A stretch of 64,000 bases of DNA, from the NCBI GenBank assembly GCA_018267915.1, contig JAFDXN010000062.1, positions 1 to 64,000 of the forward strand, written 5' to 3'. The notes beneath the pieces are model-generated. The model saw only the letters and a list, made by a program, of their open reading frames with translations. It searched no databases and was not told the origin of the DNA. Both the position numbers and the translations under genes were made by a program. The DNA comes from Bacteroidota bacterium (GTDB lineage Bacteria; Bacteroidota; Bacteroidia; Chitinophagales; Chitinophagaceae). Of the stretch, positions 44,001 through 51,252 are shown in pieces (the first letter of the stretch is position 1; every line of letters starts with the position of its first letter).

Positions 44001-44230
44001 TCACCGTGCGATTGTAAGGACAGTGCTATCAATTGCTCTTCCGGCATATCCTTAAGCACGCGCATCAACGGCACGTCCAGCGCTCTGCATTCCCTTATCA
44101 GGTCTTGCACATATGCTTCAAGGTGGTTTACCCGCAGGTATTTTGCAAAGCCCGGCAGCCATTTAAAGTGGAGCTTGTCTTTGACCTGGCTAAGCGGAGC
44201 CTCCGTAACTATCGCTTCTTTCAAGGGCAT
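41048..44230 (-). CDS. Soluble multi-PAS sensor histidine kinase
   Basis: The 1060-residue kinase has no membrane helix. Residues ~1-185 form a helical N-terminal region of unknown type. Five PAS/PAC units follow at about 190-300, 305-425, 430-545, 555-675 and 690-820; units 2-4 repeat the string LFKQAQ...HIGSWTWE...WSDE...IY. HisKA follows with phospho-His839 in SHDLKEPLRK, and HATPase_c with NLINNSLKFTR, DNGIGFENEFA and EGTGIGLAICKKVVENHGG. This resembles hybrid-free cytoplasmic sensors for redox or small ligands. The signal is unknown. Cotranscribed with its receiver. Confidence 0.93.
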   Translation of the reverse strand: MPLKEAIVTEAPLSQVKDKLHFKWLPGFAKYLRVNHLEAYVQDLIRECRALDVPLMRVLKDMPEEQLIALSLQSHGDFLQAAEENRLREKLEESLQKWESNDIDIIARDDIATEDLTLGTYVRKTVMLKYLPGYTSDAFELLEIIKEIDIYDEQSVTSSLVIYKNILREKIAKQEQQLLEAQALGQLGSFEWDLVSKKTTATPQLLKILDLDETGDLQSFMEKVHRNDKERVLNAMKEAMSLGGSYECEYRLLTRNGEERVVASKGIVTFRDGKPYRFNGTVADITEKQKMIDRLSDSDRLFKQAQAMSHIGSWTWEFETNKIEWSDELYRIYNFVEGTELTFDRITDLTHPDDKERMTARLRATLEEGHASETIYRICTEDGHVKILHAKSEVLWAHGKPYKLIGTIQDVTERQTMLEELQRSDVMFKQAQAQTHIGNWSWDVLANKVTWSDEMFRIYGMEPQSTPVSFETYISHVHPDYRDKRLQQVQHVFETGEPEDHIYKIIAKDGKIKILHSKSEVQTDANGKVISMTGTCQDVTERQTLIDKLQDSESLYKQAQEMAQMGSWTWDLKTDHVTWTDEMYDIYELDKNVELTRKFMVSFQHEEDRRTVEEGLQALMETNVIQDFNYRIVTGKGKTKILHAIKELVRDGEGRPVKVIGTTQDVTRQKEAEKELRDSKEFIQKIADTTPSIIASYNINTGQYLYISGGLTKLLGYEPEEGVRGGVAFFSSIVHPEDLERITQQNAEALMLANNPANRAQNFVAEFKYRMRHKNGEYRWFHTFGTVFERDANGMVQTVLNISIDITMQEEAERVLHQKNLELQQSNASLQEYAYVASHDLKEPLRKICTFGDRLTSTQYENLDEKGKVYLQKIIDSSLRMQLMINDLLSISVVSGNKNFESASLQKIVQDALQFAELKIEAANAKITVSDLPEAKVVPSQMRQLFQNLINNSLKFTREGVQPEIKIEHRYLSPKEVVGHNLAKARKYLEITVSDNGIGFENEFANKIFTIFQRLHGRNEYEGTGIGLAICKKVVENHGGTIFANAIKNEGATFTIILPS

Positions 44231-44384
44231 TGATTTTATATGGGTGATGCTACTTGGTTAATGCCCCCGCAGAGGGGATTCCCTTAAGTTACATCATTTT
44301 GATAAAATAAAAGCAAACGTGTAATTGCTAAAAAATCGTGCCAACGACGTGCGTCCGGTGGGCTTCTGCAACTTTGCATCAGAA

Positions 44385-44413
44385 ATAAACAAGGGCTCCC
44401 GCAGGAGCCCTTT
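44385..44413 (-). terminator. Terminator of recA
   Basis: AAGGGCTCC pairs with GGAGCCCTT (44391-44399 with 44404-44412). On the minus strand a T-rich tail follows, 30 nt after the recA stop. Confidence 0.8.
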
Positions 44414-44442
44414 GTTTCTATTGATACTTACTAAAAACCTTG

Positions 44443-45444
44443 TTAATTGCTTTCCGAAGGCTGTAGCGCGGCCCTTATCTTGCCTTCCACTTCTTCGGCA
44501 ACCTCGGGGTTATCTGTGAGGAATTGCTTCACCGCATCGCGGCCCTGACCTATTTTGCTATCGTTGTAGCTGAACCAGCTACCGCTTTTATTCAATATGC
44601 CCAGTTCTACACCCATATCTATAATTTCGCCGATCTTACTGATACCTTCACCGAAAATGATATCAAACTCTACCTGGCGGAATGGGGGAGCAACCTTGTT
44701 CTTCACCACCTTCACCCTGGTACGGTTACCGCTGGCAACGTCGCCGTCCTTTATCTGGCTTACACGACGGATATCAAGACGCACTGAAGCGTAGAACTTC
44801 AGGGCATTACCGCCGGTAGTGGTTTCAGGATTGCCGAACATCACGCCGATCTTTTCGCGAAGCTGATTGATGAAAATGCAACAGCAGCCGGTGCGGCTGA
44901 TAGTAGCAGTAAGCTTACGCAATGCCTGACTCATAAGCCTGGCCTGCAGGCCCATTTTGCTTTCGCCCATTTCCCCTTCCAGTTCGCCCTTAGGCACCAG
45001 TGCCGCTACCGAGTCGATGACCACCACGTCTACCGCACCCGATGATATTAGCCTGTCGGCTATTTCCAGGCCCTGCTCTCCATAGTCGGGCTGGGAGATA
45101 ATAAGGTTATCCACATCCACACCCAACTTACGCGCATAGCCGGCATCAAAAGCGTGTTCTGCGTCTATAATGGCGCATATACCACCTTTCTTTTGCGCTT
45201 CGGCGATGGTGTGTATTGCTATAGTAGTTTTACCTGAAGATTCAGGGCCATATATTTCAATGATACGCCCACGGGGGAAACCACCTACGCCCAAAGCCAC
45301 ATCGAGACCCAGGGAGCCCGTGCTGATTGTATCCGTTTTTTCATGTTGTTTTTCGCCCAGCATCATTACCGAGCCTTTGCCATAGTCCTTTTCTATCTTG
45401 TCTAGTGCCAGTTTTAATACCTTCAATTTTTCATCTGCTGCCAT
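44443..45444 (-). CDS. recA: Recombinase RecA
   Basis: RecA forms the strand-exchange filament and triggers LexA cleavage. The 333-residue protein has Walker [10 protein letters not shown] (residues 66-74), Walker [14 protein letters not shown]1 loop [21 protein letters not shown] region and L2 [22 protein letters not shown]. The C-terminal tail is short and acidic. It is preceded by a long minus-strand gap after rpsG with its own terminator, so recA has its own promoter, which I could not pinpoint. Confidence 0.97.
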   Translation of the reverse strand: MAADEKLKVLKLALDKIEKDYGKGSVMMLGEKQHEKTDTISTGSLGLDVALGVGGFPRGRIIEIYGPESSGKTTIAIHTIAEAQKKGGICAIIDAEHAFDAGYARKLGVDVDNLIISQPDYGEQGLEIADRLISSGAVDVVVIDSVAALVPKGELEGEMGESKMGLQARLMSQALRKLTATISRTGCCCIFINQLREKIGVMFGNPETTTGGNALKFYASVRLDIRRVSQIKDGDVASGNRTRVKVVKNKVAPPFRQVEFDIIFGEGISKIGEIIDMGVELGILNKSGSWFSYNDSKIGQGRDAVKQFLTDNPEVAEEVEGKIRAALQPSESN

Positions 45445-45602
45445 AAAATTTCCTTTTAATAACGATTAATATTTTTCCAAAAATACTGACAAATGCATCA
45501 GTAGGTCCAAAAGCAGGGGAGAAGATATCCACATTTTTAAGCAACTCCAAAAGCAAAAAACATGAAACCCGCCGATATGAAACAGCATCCAAACGATAGC
45601 AA

Positions 45603-45634
45603 AAATGAAAAAGTCCCGCGAAAACGCAGGACTT
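45603..45634 (-). terminator. Terminator of rpsLG
   Basis: AAGTCCcGCG pairs with CGCaGGACTT (45611-45620 with 45625-45634, one mismatch) around AAAA, followed on the minus strand by TTTTTCATTTTT. It ends the operon directly after rpsG, where fusA would be expected. Confidence 0.8.
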
Positions 45635-45658
45635 CACAATATATTAAACTCACAAAAA

Positions 45659-46126
45659 TTAAACTTTGAAGTGGCTGAATGCCTTGTTGGCTTCGGCCAT
45701 ACGGTGCGTATCTTCTTTCTTCTTTACAGCAGCACCTTCGCCTTTTGCAGCAGCCACTATTTCATTAGCGAGCTTGTCCGCGATAGTTTTACCGTTACGC
45801 TCGCGGCTGTAGCGGATGAGCCACTTCATGCTCAGCGATATCTTACGGTCAGGACGAACCTCAGTAGGTATCTGGAAAGTAGCACCCCCTATACGGCGGC
45901 TACGAACCTCAACGGCAGGAGTTACATTTACCAAAGCGCGTTTCCACACTTCATAGCCGTTCTCACTGGTCATTTTCTCAACCTTATCCAGCGCATCGTA
46001 AAAGGCGCTCAGCACCACGGTTTTATTGCCGCCCCACATCAGGCAGTTTACAAAGCGGGTTACGTTTTTATCGTTGAATTTCGGATCCGGTGCTAAAGGA
46101 ATCTTTTTGGCTTGTGCCTTTCTCAT
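45659..46126 (-). CDS. rpsG: 30S ribosomal protein S7
   Basis: S7 nucleates the 30S head and contacts the E-site tRNA. The 155-residue protein has the typical MRKAQAKKIPLAPDPKF start, RFVNCLMWGGNK, and VEVRSRRIGGATFQIPTEV (beta-ribbon), and a KWLIRYSRERNGKT segment. It follows rpsL by 42 nt in the usual order. The following gene fusA is missing here: a terminator and recA come next. Confidence 0.97.
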   Translation of the reverse strand: MRKAQAKKIPLAPDPKFNDKNVTRFVNCLMWGGNKTVVLSAFYDALDKVEKMTSENGYEVWKRALVNVTPAVEVRSRRIGGATFQIPTEVRPDRKISLSMKWLIRYSRERNGKTIADKLANEIVAAAKGEGAAVKKKEDTHRMAEANKAFSHFKV

Positions 46127-46168
46127 GCTAAATGATTGTTGGCTTTAATTACTTATTAGTATAAAAAA

Positions 46169-46552
46169 TTATTTTTTCTTTGCTTTTTCTTTCTTAGTAC
46201 CGTATTTAGAGCGGCTCTGCTTACGGTCTTTTACGCCGGCAGTATCCAATGCCCCACGAACGATATGGTAACGAACACCAGGAAGATCCTTAACACGACC
46301 ACCACGGATAAGCACGATACTGTGCTCCTGCAGGTTGTGGCCTTCACCGGGGATGTAGGCGATAACCTCCACTTTATTAGTGAGACGAACCTTAGCTACC
46401 TTGCGGAGGGCTGAGTTTGGCTTCTTAGGCGTGGTAGTGTACACACGGGTACAAACTCCACGGCGTTGCGGACAAGCATCCAAAGCTCGAGACTTTGACT
46501 TGGCGCGGATTTGCTGACGACCTTTACGAACTAATTGCTGTATTGTAGGCAT
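46169..46552 (-). CDS. rpsL: 30S ribosomal protein S12
   Basis: S12 lies at the decoding centre. The 127-residue protein has the universal [12 protein letters not shown] start, the [21 protein letters not shown] loop region with the lysine linked to streptomycin sensitivity (TPKKPN), and [17 protein letters not shown]. No resistance-type substitution is seen in these loops. It leads the operon from a strong promoter. Confidence 0.97.
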   Translation of the reverse strand: MPTIQQLVRKGRQQIRAKSKSRALDACPQRRGVCTRVYTTTPKKPNSALRKVAKVRLTNKVEVIAYIPGEGHNLQEHSIVLIRGGRVKDLPGVRYHIVRGALDTAGVKDRKQSRSKYGTKKEKAKKK

Positions 46553-46585
46553 TTCTTACCGTTGGTATAAAATTAAAATGGAGTG

Positions 46586-46616
46586 CAAAGGTAAATATTT
46601 TCTTAATCAGAACAAA
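46586..46616 (-). promoter_or_regulatory. Promoter of rpsLG
   Basis: Minus-strand TTTG (46613-46616) and TACCTTTG (46586-46593) are separated by exactly 19 nt, a textbook Bacteroidota promoter, about 34 nt before the rpsL ATG. Confidence 0.75.
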
Positions 46617-46685
46617 AAAAATAACTGAATATTTTAGGGCCGGCAGGGGGGAGAATGTTTTATTTTTTATCTTAATGTTTCTTTG

Positions 46686-46693
46686 TAACTTTG
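46686..46693 (+). promoter_or_regulatory. -7 box of the cold-shock gene
   Basis: TAACTTTG matches TAnnTTTG and lies 28 nt before the ATG at 46722. The -33 region is a T run without a clear TTTG. Confidence 0.5.
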
Positions 46694-46721
46694 TTGGATT
46701 ATTCATTTTATAATAAATATA

Positions 46722-46916
46722 ATGCAAGAAGGTACAGTAAAATTTTTCAATGATACCAAAGGCTTTGGTTTCATTACACCTGCAAGTGGCGGTCAAGACA
46801 TTTTTGTGCATGTTTCAGGTCTCGCCGATGAGATCAGGGAAAATGACAGGGTTTCCTACGAAGTCCAAAATGGTAAAAAAGGATTAAATGCGATCAATGT
46901 TCGCCGCGTAGGCTAA
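46722..46916 (+). CDS. Cold-shock domain protein (CspA family)
   Basis: This 64-residue OB-fold protein carries both RNA-binding motifs, RNP1 KGFGFI and RNP2 DIFVHVS, in EGTVKFFNDTKGFGFITP and GGQDIFVHVSGL. It melts RNA secondary structure and acts as an antiterminator or translation helper. It has its own promoter and terminator, and is divergent from rpsL. Confidence 0.95.
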   Translation: MQEGTVKFFNDTKGFGFITPASGGQDIFVHVSGLADEIRENDRVSYEVQNGKKGLNAINVRRVG

Positions 46917-46937
46917 TTTTTGATATTATTTGATTTT

Positions 46938-46967
46938 AAGCATCCGGCTCAGCCGGATGCTTTTTTT
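46938..46967 (+). terminator. Terminator of the cold-shock gene
   Basis: AAGCATCCGG pairs with CCGGATGCTT around CTCAG (46938-46962) and is followed by a T run of seven. Confidence 0.9.
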
Positions 46968-47027
46968 GTGCAAGCCATTTTATCAAAATATTGAAACCGC
47001 TGGAATGAATATTGTTCCCAGGAATTT

Positions 47028-47462
47028 ATGAAGCACTGCATCCGTCTTGTGATGATCTGTATAATTGGATTCTATTCCTGCAAAAGTGAAAGGCCATCAC
47101 GTTACATCAGGTTGAGGGCCGCCACGATCACTGGCCGGTGGGAGCTAAATCAGCTACTTACCAGTACAGACGGGTTGAAGCTATTTCCTGCGAGGCGCCC
47201 CTATATTACTATCGACAGTGCAGGTCAGCGATTTGCCGGCAACACAGGCTGCAATTCGATAAGTGGACCGTTGGACATCAGTGCGCTTAAGATACAGTTC
47301 AAAGAGCCGATAATTATGACCAAGATGGCGTGCCAGGGTGGCATGGAAGGAGAAAGTATCTTTCTGCATAGCCTGCACGACGTAAACAGCTATATATTAA
47401 ATGACAGCAGCCTCAGCCTGATGAAAGACGGGCAACTCATGATGCAATTCCTCAAACATTGA
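47028..47462 (+). CDS. META-domain lipoprotein (HslJ-like)
   Basis: This 144-residue protein has a short signal and a lipobox-like GFYSC (Cys18). The rest is a META domain: ITGRWELNQLL, RPYITIDSAGQRFAGNTGCNSISGP and IIMTKMACQGGMEGESIFLHSL. In E. coli HslJ this domain is linked to heat-shock and novobiocin resistance in the envelope. The GNTGCNSISG core and the TKMACQGG cysteine are the conserved hallmarks. No operon partner is evident. Confidence 0.88.
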   Translation: MKHCIRLVMICIIGFYSCKSERPSRYIRLRAATITGRWELNQLLTSTDGLKLFPARRPYITIDSAGQRFAGNTGCNSISGPLDISALKIQFKEPIIMTKMACQGGMEGESIFLHSLHDVNSYILNDSSLSLMKDGQLMMQFLKH

Positions 47463-47629
47463 CACCACCTCCATATAGCGTGGCAAAATATTAGCCGACG
47501 TTGAAAAACAGTATGATTAGTAAATTAAATCTCGTGCAGCAGGATTAAAACAAGGCTAAATAATATTCACCGGGGCGAGCGGGCTTAAACCGTGTTGTGT
47601 ACTATGGATCAAAATAAAAAGATAAGATC

Positions 47630-47743
47630 ATGAGAAAGCTAGTTTTGCCGGTTGTTGCCCTGATGCTTACCATCGGCATGGCATCGTGCCTGGTAGTTGT
47701 TCCCAACCATCATCCCCATTATCGGCATCATCGCGGTTATTAG
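47630..47743 (+). CDS. Very small His-rich lipoprotein (37 residues)
   Basis: The ORF runs ATG 47630 to TAG 47743. MRKLVLPVVALMLTIGMAS is a full signal peptide and Cys20 follows as a lipid-modification site. The mature peptide is then only 18 residues: CLVVVPN followed by HHPHYRHHRGY, with five histidines. It resembles other tiny 'CVVVP-HH' lipoproteins I recall from Bacteroidota. A metal-binding or surface role is guesswork. The signal peptide, lipobox and proper stop make chance unlikely, but there is no clear ribosome site. Confidence 0.6.
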   Translation: MRKLVLPVVALMLTIGMASCLVVVPNHHPHYRHHRGY

Positions 47744-47824
47744 TAATGGTTAAGCTATTGTGTGGCAAGGGTCAACAGATTTGTATTTTTTACGGAAATT
47801 AGTATTTTCGAAAAAAATATACTT

Positions 47825-48598
47825 ATGAAACGGACCTTTGCCATACTGGCTATTACACTATCAGTCATCTATCTGTCAACAAGCGGTTGCGTAAAAGGCA
47901 GCGACCCCACTGATCCCGGAAACACCATATCCGGTATTATCCCCAATATAGCAAGTTTTGAAATTGCGGCTGCTGCCACCTTCATTAAGGGCGCAGCCAC
48001 GCTTATCAATATTGCCTCTACATCACTGGTGGACGATAACTATACAGTGAATTATACCCTCACCGGCTCTAACAGCTATACAGGCACTGCCAGTATGCAT
48101 TTTAGTGGCGGGCAGGGGAGCTTTAATACGGAAATATTAAATAATGGGGGTAACACAAGCATCACCATCAATTCCATCACCAGCTCTACCGGGAATACGA
48201 CTAATATCACCTCGCATAATACTTCAAGCTTTTTTGATTCTACCGGTCTGCTTACTTGCACGATCAATGGCAATCCATTCAGGGCAACAGACGTTGAGGC
48301 TTCATTGTCAGGGAATATGCTTGTGATAACAGGCACAGAATGGGAGCCGGCTTTGAGAACGGTATCTTTAAGAGTGAATAATTACGCACACGCCCCTATT
48401 AACGCCTCCTTCAATATTGCCGATGCCAGTGAATTCAATGGCGCGGCGGGTTATACTGCACCCAGTACCGCGGTAGGGGATGCGTATGGAAACATAAATA
48501 TTACCAGCGTGTCACCAGTGCTTCAAGGTAGTTTCTCATTTACAACTACCGATTCATCGAAGTTTGCAGGGGGTACGTTTATTAGCAAAGCACCCTAG
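47825..48598 (+). CDS. Lipoprotein of the DUF6252-like group
   Basis: This 257-residue product starts at the ATG at 47825 (MKRTFAILAI); the frame extends upstream to 47762 without signal-peptide character. The lipobox is STSGC (Cys22). A Ser/Thr/Asn-rich beta region follows (YTVNYTLTGSNSYTGTASMHFSGG). Then comes CTINGNPFRATDVEASLSGNMLVITG, like the 'NGxxFxAtd...' pattern of DUF6252-type lipoproteins. Its TAG overlaps the TAG of the convergent aminotransferase in a single CTAG. Role unknown. Confidence 0.75.
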   Translation: MKRTFAILAITLSVIYLSTSGCVKGSDPTDPGNTISGIIPNIASFEIAAAATFIKGAATLINIASTSLVDDNYTVNYTLTGSNSYTGTASMHFSGGQGSFNTEILNNGGNTSITINSITSSTGNTTNITSHNTSSFFDSTGLLTCTINGNPFRATDVEASLSGNMLVITGTEWEPALRTVSLRVNNYAHAPINASFNIADASEFNGAAGYTAPSTAVGDAYGNINITSVSPVLQGSFSFTTTDSSKFAGGTFISKAP

Positions 48599-49872
48599 CT
48601 ATTGTGGCCGTGTGCGTCTTGTAAGTCGGTCAACGCATCAACCAATGCATTCAGTTCTGCAGTAGTCGTAAATATATTGGGTGTGATACGGCAGCCTCGT
48701 ACACCTGCATTGTCGATAGCTACGGTGTAGATGCCATATTTCTTCATGAGCGTATCAGCCATATCGGCTGGCTTCATGCCTTTTATCCCCACATTCGCAA
48801 TGCCGCAGGAGCGTGCGGGGTCTGCCGGTGTATTCATATGGATGCCGGGCAAGTGCCTTACCTGGTTTACCCAATAGTTTTGCAGGTACCGTAGTCGCGA
48901 CTCCTTGCGCTCGGGACCGATACTTAGGTAATAGTCAATAGCATCGTTGACTGCCAGATCGACTGTTACAGGATTGGTACCGGTGTGATTAAGCCGCATT
49001 ATATCACCGTCTTTCTTACTGCTGTCGGCAAACACCGGCCATATTTTGGAGATGTGCTCTCTTTTAACGTACAACATACCTGCCCCAAGCGGCGCACTAA
49101 GCCATTTATGCAGGCTGCTGCCATAGTAATCGCAATTCAACTCGTCTATGCGGAAGTGAAGATGTGCAAAGGCATGAGCGCCATCTACCATTACCTGCAC
49201 ACCGTGCCTGTGCGCCATGTCGCATATTTTGCGCACCGGCAATATATGGCCTGTGATGTTGATCATGTGGCACACCATGAGCAACTTGGTGCGCGGGGTG
49301 ATAGCCCGTTCATAGAGTTCTACGATCTCTTCGTCGCTTTTAGGGTCTAGCGGAATGGAAACGATCTTATTTATCGTCCCGAAGCGTTTAGATACCTGTT
49401 TGAACATATCCAGCATGGCGCCATAATCCTGCTCAGCCATAATAGCCTCGTCGCCCCGCTTCCAATGCTGGCCATTGATGATCATATCCAGCGACTCGGT
49501 CGTATTCCTGGTTATGACGAGTTCATCTTCGCCGCAGCCTGCCAGCCTGGCCAGCCGGTGCGCTATGCGGTTCTTATTATCGAACTGTACAGTACGCATA
49601 TAGTGTGCACCCTCGAGGTTGACATATTTGATGTGGTCGAGATAACGGCTTAAAACAGGTTTTGGCGTAATGCAGTAATAGCCATTCTCCAGGTTAATAA
49701 AATCAGGATTGATCTTGTATTCGCCACGCACCTGCCCCCAGAAATCCTCGTCAACACCCCGAATGGTAGGCGATAACTCTTCGATCCTGCGGGCCATTCT
49801 GCCAAATGCCGGCAATGCTGCAAGGCTAAGTCCAAGTATGGACGTGTTCTTCAGAAACGTGCGCTTATCCAT
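48595..49872 (-). CDS. Exported class V aminotransferase-fold PLP enzyme
   Basis: This 425-residue protein begins MDKRTFLKNTSILGLSLAALPAFG, a Tat-like export signal with KR instead of RR. The PLP fold follows: ENGYYCITPKPVLSRY, RNTTESLDMIING, VDGAHAFAHLHF (pyridine-N Asp), and the Schiff-base Lys in SSLHKWLSAPLGAG. This is the isopenicillin-N-epimerase-like/cysteine-desulfurase-like branch. Such proteins are normally cytosolic; export needs PLP to be bound before Tat transport. Substrate unknown. It ends in the shared CTAG with the convergent lipoprotein. Confidence 0.85.
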   Translation of the reverse strand: MDKRTFLKNTSILGLSLAALPAFGRMARRIEELSPTIRGVDEDFWGQVRGEYKINPDFINLENGYYCITPKPVLSRYLDHIKYVNLEGAHYMRTVQFDNKNRIAHRLARLAGCGEDELVITRNTTESLDMIINGQHWKRGDEAIMAEQDYGAMLDMFKQVSKRFGTINKIVSIPLDPKSDEEIVELYERAITPRTKLLMVCHMINITGHILPVRKICDMAHRHGVQVMVDGAHAFAHLHFRIDELNCDYYGSSLHKWLSAPLGAGMLYVKREHISKIWPVFADSSKKDGDIMRLNHTGTNPVTVDLAVNDAIDYYLSIGPERKESRLRYLQNYWVNQVRHLPGIHMNTPADPARSCGIANVGIKGMKPADMADTLMKKYGIYTVAIDNAGVRGCRITPNIFTTTAELNALVDALTDLQDAHGHNS

Positions 49873-49944
49873 TGATTGTGTTTAGATACAGAAAGATATT
49901 AAATTAGTATAGAAGAAAGGAATATAACCGAAAAAGAAAGCATA

Positions 49945-50499
49945 ATGCTGCAAGTCAATTTTACGCCATTCCCAACACTGGAGACCGAGCGGCTCCTGCT
50001 CAGGCGCGTATTGCCTTCCGATGCACGGGAGATCTTCGCTATGAGAAATGATCCGGTACTGACACAATATACCTGGGTGACCGCACACAGCCTGGATGAT
50101 GCTATTGCACACATCAATAGGATAGACAATAGTATATGGAACAACGATGTGATATTGTGGGGCATCTGCCTGAAAGATGAAAAGCAACTGGCGGGAACTA
50201 TATGCTACTGGAATATAGAACGTGAACAGGATAAGGCTGAACTCGGCTATGGGCTACTGCATGGCTACATGAAAAGGGGCATCATGAATGAAGCGCTGCA
50301 ATGTGTATTGCAGTACGGCTTCAGTGAGATGAAGCTTAAAATGATAGAGGCTTATACCCATATGAATAATCAAGGCTCTGTTAACCTGTTAAGCAGGAAT
50401 GGTTTCGTGCTGCATCACGATATAGAGGCGAAAAAGGCAGGAAAGGATGAACTGAAAGAGCGGCTTATCTTTTTGCTCGAGGCTAAACCTCAGCCTTAA
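49945..50499 (+). CDS. GNAT acetyltransferase, RimJ/RimL type
   Basis: This 184-residue protein opens with LETERLLLRRVLPSDAREIFAM, the RimL-type strand. The acetyl-CoA loop is in YGLLHGYMKRGIMNEAL, with a Y-T-H-M-N-N-Q-G-S segment (IEAYTHMNNQGSVNLLSRNGF) at the C-terminal half. These enzymes acetylate N-termini of ribosomal proteins or small amines. It is a stand-alone gene; the target is unknown. Confidence 0.88.
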   Translation: MLQVNFTPFPTLETERLLLRRVLPSDAREIFAMRNDPVLTQYTWVTAHSLDDAIAHINRIDNSIWNNDVILWGICLKDEKQLAGTICYWNIEREQDKAELGYGLLHGYMKRGIMNEALQCVLQYGFSEMKLKMIEAYTHMNNQGSVNLLSRNGFVLHHDIEAKKAGKDELKERLIFLLEAKPQP

Positions 50500-50640
50500 T
50501 ATTTTCATTTCTTATTGAATTTCACTGCATTGCGGAGGGCAACCCTTTGCGCTCGTTCTATTGTTATGCCTTGGCACGGTAATTTAAAACATGTGTTTGT
50601 GAGTGTGTTTAGTGATTTGAAATTTTTTAAATTCTATTTT

Positions 50641-51216
50641 ATGTTGAAATACATCTTAATACCGTGCCTTGTGATAACAGCCATGGCATCTTGCCGTAGT
50701 GGGGATGAAAACGGCACGAAGACGACAGCAAAAAACGGCATGGAATGCAATACAACCAATGGTACGAATACCACAACGGCTGCCACAACAAACGCGGCAA
50801 CCGCAATGGGTGAAAACACGTCTGCAAATGAAAACCGTAACAACGGAAGCGGCGCGGGCGCCATGCAGAATATCAATCAAAAAAGCAGAAAGACCGTGTA
50901 CCGCACGGGTACAGAACGCCATCTGGCGACCACGAAAGGCTGGTTTCCCCAGGCGTCGGACAGGTTGCTTAATGAAAACGACGTTAAATACCTTACGAAC
51001 TGGGGAATGGCTGTAATGAAGAACGAGATCTATGCCCGTCACGGAATGATATTCAAACCCGGTATGCTGAGAGACCACTTTGCAAAGCAATCCTGGTATC
51101 ACCCTGCGGCCACTAACGTACAGGCCAGGTTAACCAGCGTCGAAAAGGCTAACCTTAACTATCTGGAAAACTATAAAGAGCAGCAGCCTGCGAACCAGCT
51201 AGCCCTCAACGATTAA
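50641..51216 (+). CDS. YARHG-domain lipoprotein
   Basis: This 191-residue product starts at the ATG at 50641 (MLKYILIPCLVITAMASC); the upstream in-frame start at 50515 lacks a signal. Lipid Cys18 is followed by a Thr/Asn/Ala-rich linker of about 70 residues (TNGTNTTTAATTNAATA), then a YARHG domain. That domain spans LLNENDVKYLTNWGMAVMKNEIYARHG, FAKQSWYHP and LTSVEKANLNYL. YARHG domains are extracellular and thought to bind peptidoglycan or proteins. The linker spans from membrane to wall. Confidence 0.88.
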   Translation: MLKYILIPCLVITAMASCRSGDENGTKTTAKNGMECNTTNGTNTTTAATTNAATAMGENTSANENRNNGSGAGAMQNINQKSRKTVYRTGTERHLATTKGWFPQASDRLLNENDVKYLTNWGMAVMKNEIYARHGMIFKPGMLRDHFAKQSWYHPAATNVQARLTSVEKANLNYLENYKEQQPANQLALND

Positions 51217-51252
51217 ATATTACCACGAACGCAGGTGTGGAAGGGGTTGGTT

